From Paenibacillus sacheonensis (lineage in GTDB: Bacteria; Bacillota; Bacilli; Paenibacillales; Paenibacillaceae), in the NCBI RefSeq assembly GCF_009909195.1, contig NZ_JAAAMU010000005.1, forward strand, positions 248,001 through 312,000: DNA of 64,000 nucleotides, written 5' to 3'. The position numbers were made by a program, and so were the translations under genes. This document shows, in pieces, positions 63,775 to 64,000 of the stretch. The number at the start of each line of letters is the position of its first letter. Position 1 is the first letter of the stretch. The notes under the pieces were generated by a model. That model made no database searches. It was not told where the DNA came from and saw only the letters and a list, made by a program, of their open reading frames with translations.

Positions 63775-64000
63775 TTACTTGATCCAGTTCGCGAAGTATT
63801 CCGCGGGCTCCTTCGGCGTATCGAACCGCTTACCCACAAGGTTCCCCAGCTGTTCCAGTTCTTTCAGCAGCTTCGCGAATTGATCCGGGAAGAGCGATTG
63901 AACGCCGTCCCCCGTCATCGAGTTGTCCGGGTCGGTATGCATCTCGATAATGAGTCCGTTCGCTCCCGCCGCGACCGATGCCTTGGACATCGGCTCTACC
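63775..64000 (-). CDS. DAHP synthase, AroG/AroA(G) type (N-terminal part beyond window)
   Basis: The last 74 residues are in the window; the frame is open to the edge. VEPMSKASVAAGANGLIIEMHTDPDNSMTGDGVQSLFPDQFAKLL is the C-terminal end of the type I-beta 3-deoxy-7-phosphoheptulonate synthase, with the metal-binding E and the H of EMH. It starts the shikimate pathway. The extra tail of about 20 residues (NLVGKRFDTPKEPAEYFANWIK) is not a recognised domain. Confidence 0.9.
   Translation of the reverse strand, partial: VEPMSKASVAAGANGLIIEMHTDPDNSMTGDGVQSLFPDQFAKLLKELEQLGNLVGKRFDTPKEPAEYFANWIK

Overview
The window looks like a chromosomal segment of a Paenibacillaceae endospore former (Paenibacillus or Cohnella type). 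The reasons are spore-coat (CotJ, YheC/D) and mother-cell genes (PrkA, YhbH, SpoVR), a sufCDSUB operon, YesM/YesN two-component proteins, many GTG and TTG starts behind strong AGGAGG-type ribosome sites, and moderately high GC. I saw no rRNA, tRNA, CRISPR array, prophage or insertion sequence. 

Layout. 1-12 kb: a YheC/D ATP-grasp protein cut by the window edge, a HAD phosphatase, a phosphodiester glycosidase, cotJABC, a CNNM/CBS exporter, a YfkAB radical SAM protein, an HD-GYP protein, uppP and a YunD-type 5'-nucleotidase. 10.7-13.1 kb: a molybdenum cofactor island with a partial molybdo-oxidoreductase-like protein, moaA and a moaD-moaE fusion. 13.2-20 kb: a second HD-GYP protein and the sufCDSUB iron-sulfur operon. 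20-25 kb: methionine salvage (mtnK-mtnA) and small conserved genes. 25-31 kb: a GH38 alpha-mannosidase with its GntR/LacI-type regulator, then yhbH. 31-41 kb: an MFS exporter, an LTA synthase, a sporulation-type kinase, spoVR, a three-gene ATP-grasp/alpha-E/transglutaminase operon and a LytTR regulator. 41-53 kb: a carbohydrate locus read right to left (YesN, YesM, solute-binding protein, two permeases, GH42, large secreted glycosidase). 53-64 kb: prkA, a DUF2161-Rieske pair, an aminotransferase homologue that lacks its catalytic lysine, a 32-residue membrane peptide, an AbrB protein, trmL, an OmpR-type regulator, serC, a GSI-beta glutamine synthetase and the end of a DAHP synthase gene. 

How the genes fit together. 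prkA, yhbH and spoVR, which are neighbours in many bacteria, lie apart here, but yhbH and spoVR have matching sigma-E-like promoters. The 41-53 kb locus is a sense-import-degrade unit for a galactose-containing glycan. The glutamine synthetase has a perfect GlnR/TnrA box although it carries the tyrosine that adenylylated enzymes use. 

The least explained signal is a structured repeat found twice, 9-19 nt after the stop codons of prkA and serC, in the same orientation. Both copies have long complementary arms whose inner parts differ in a compensatory way.
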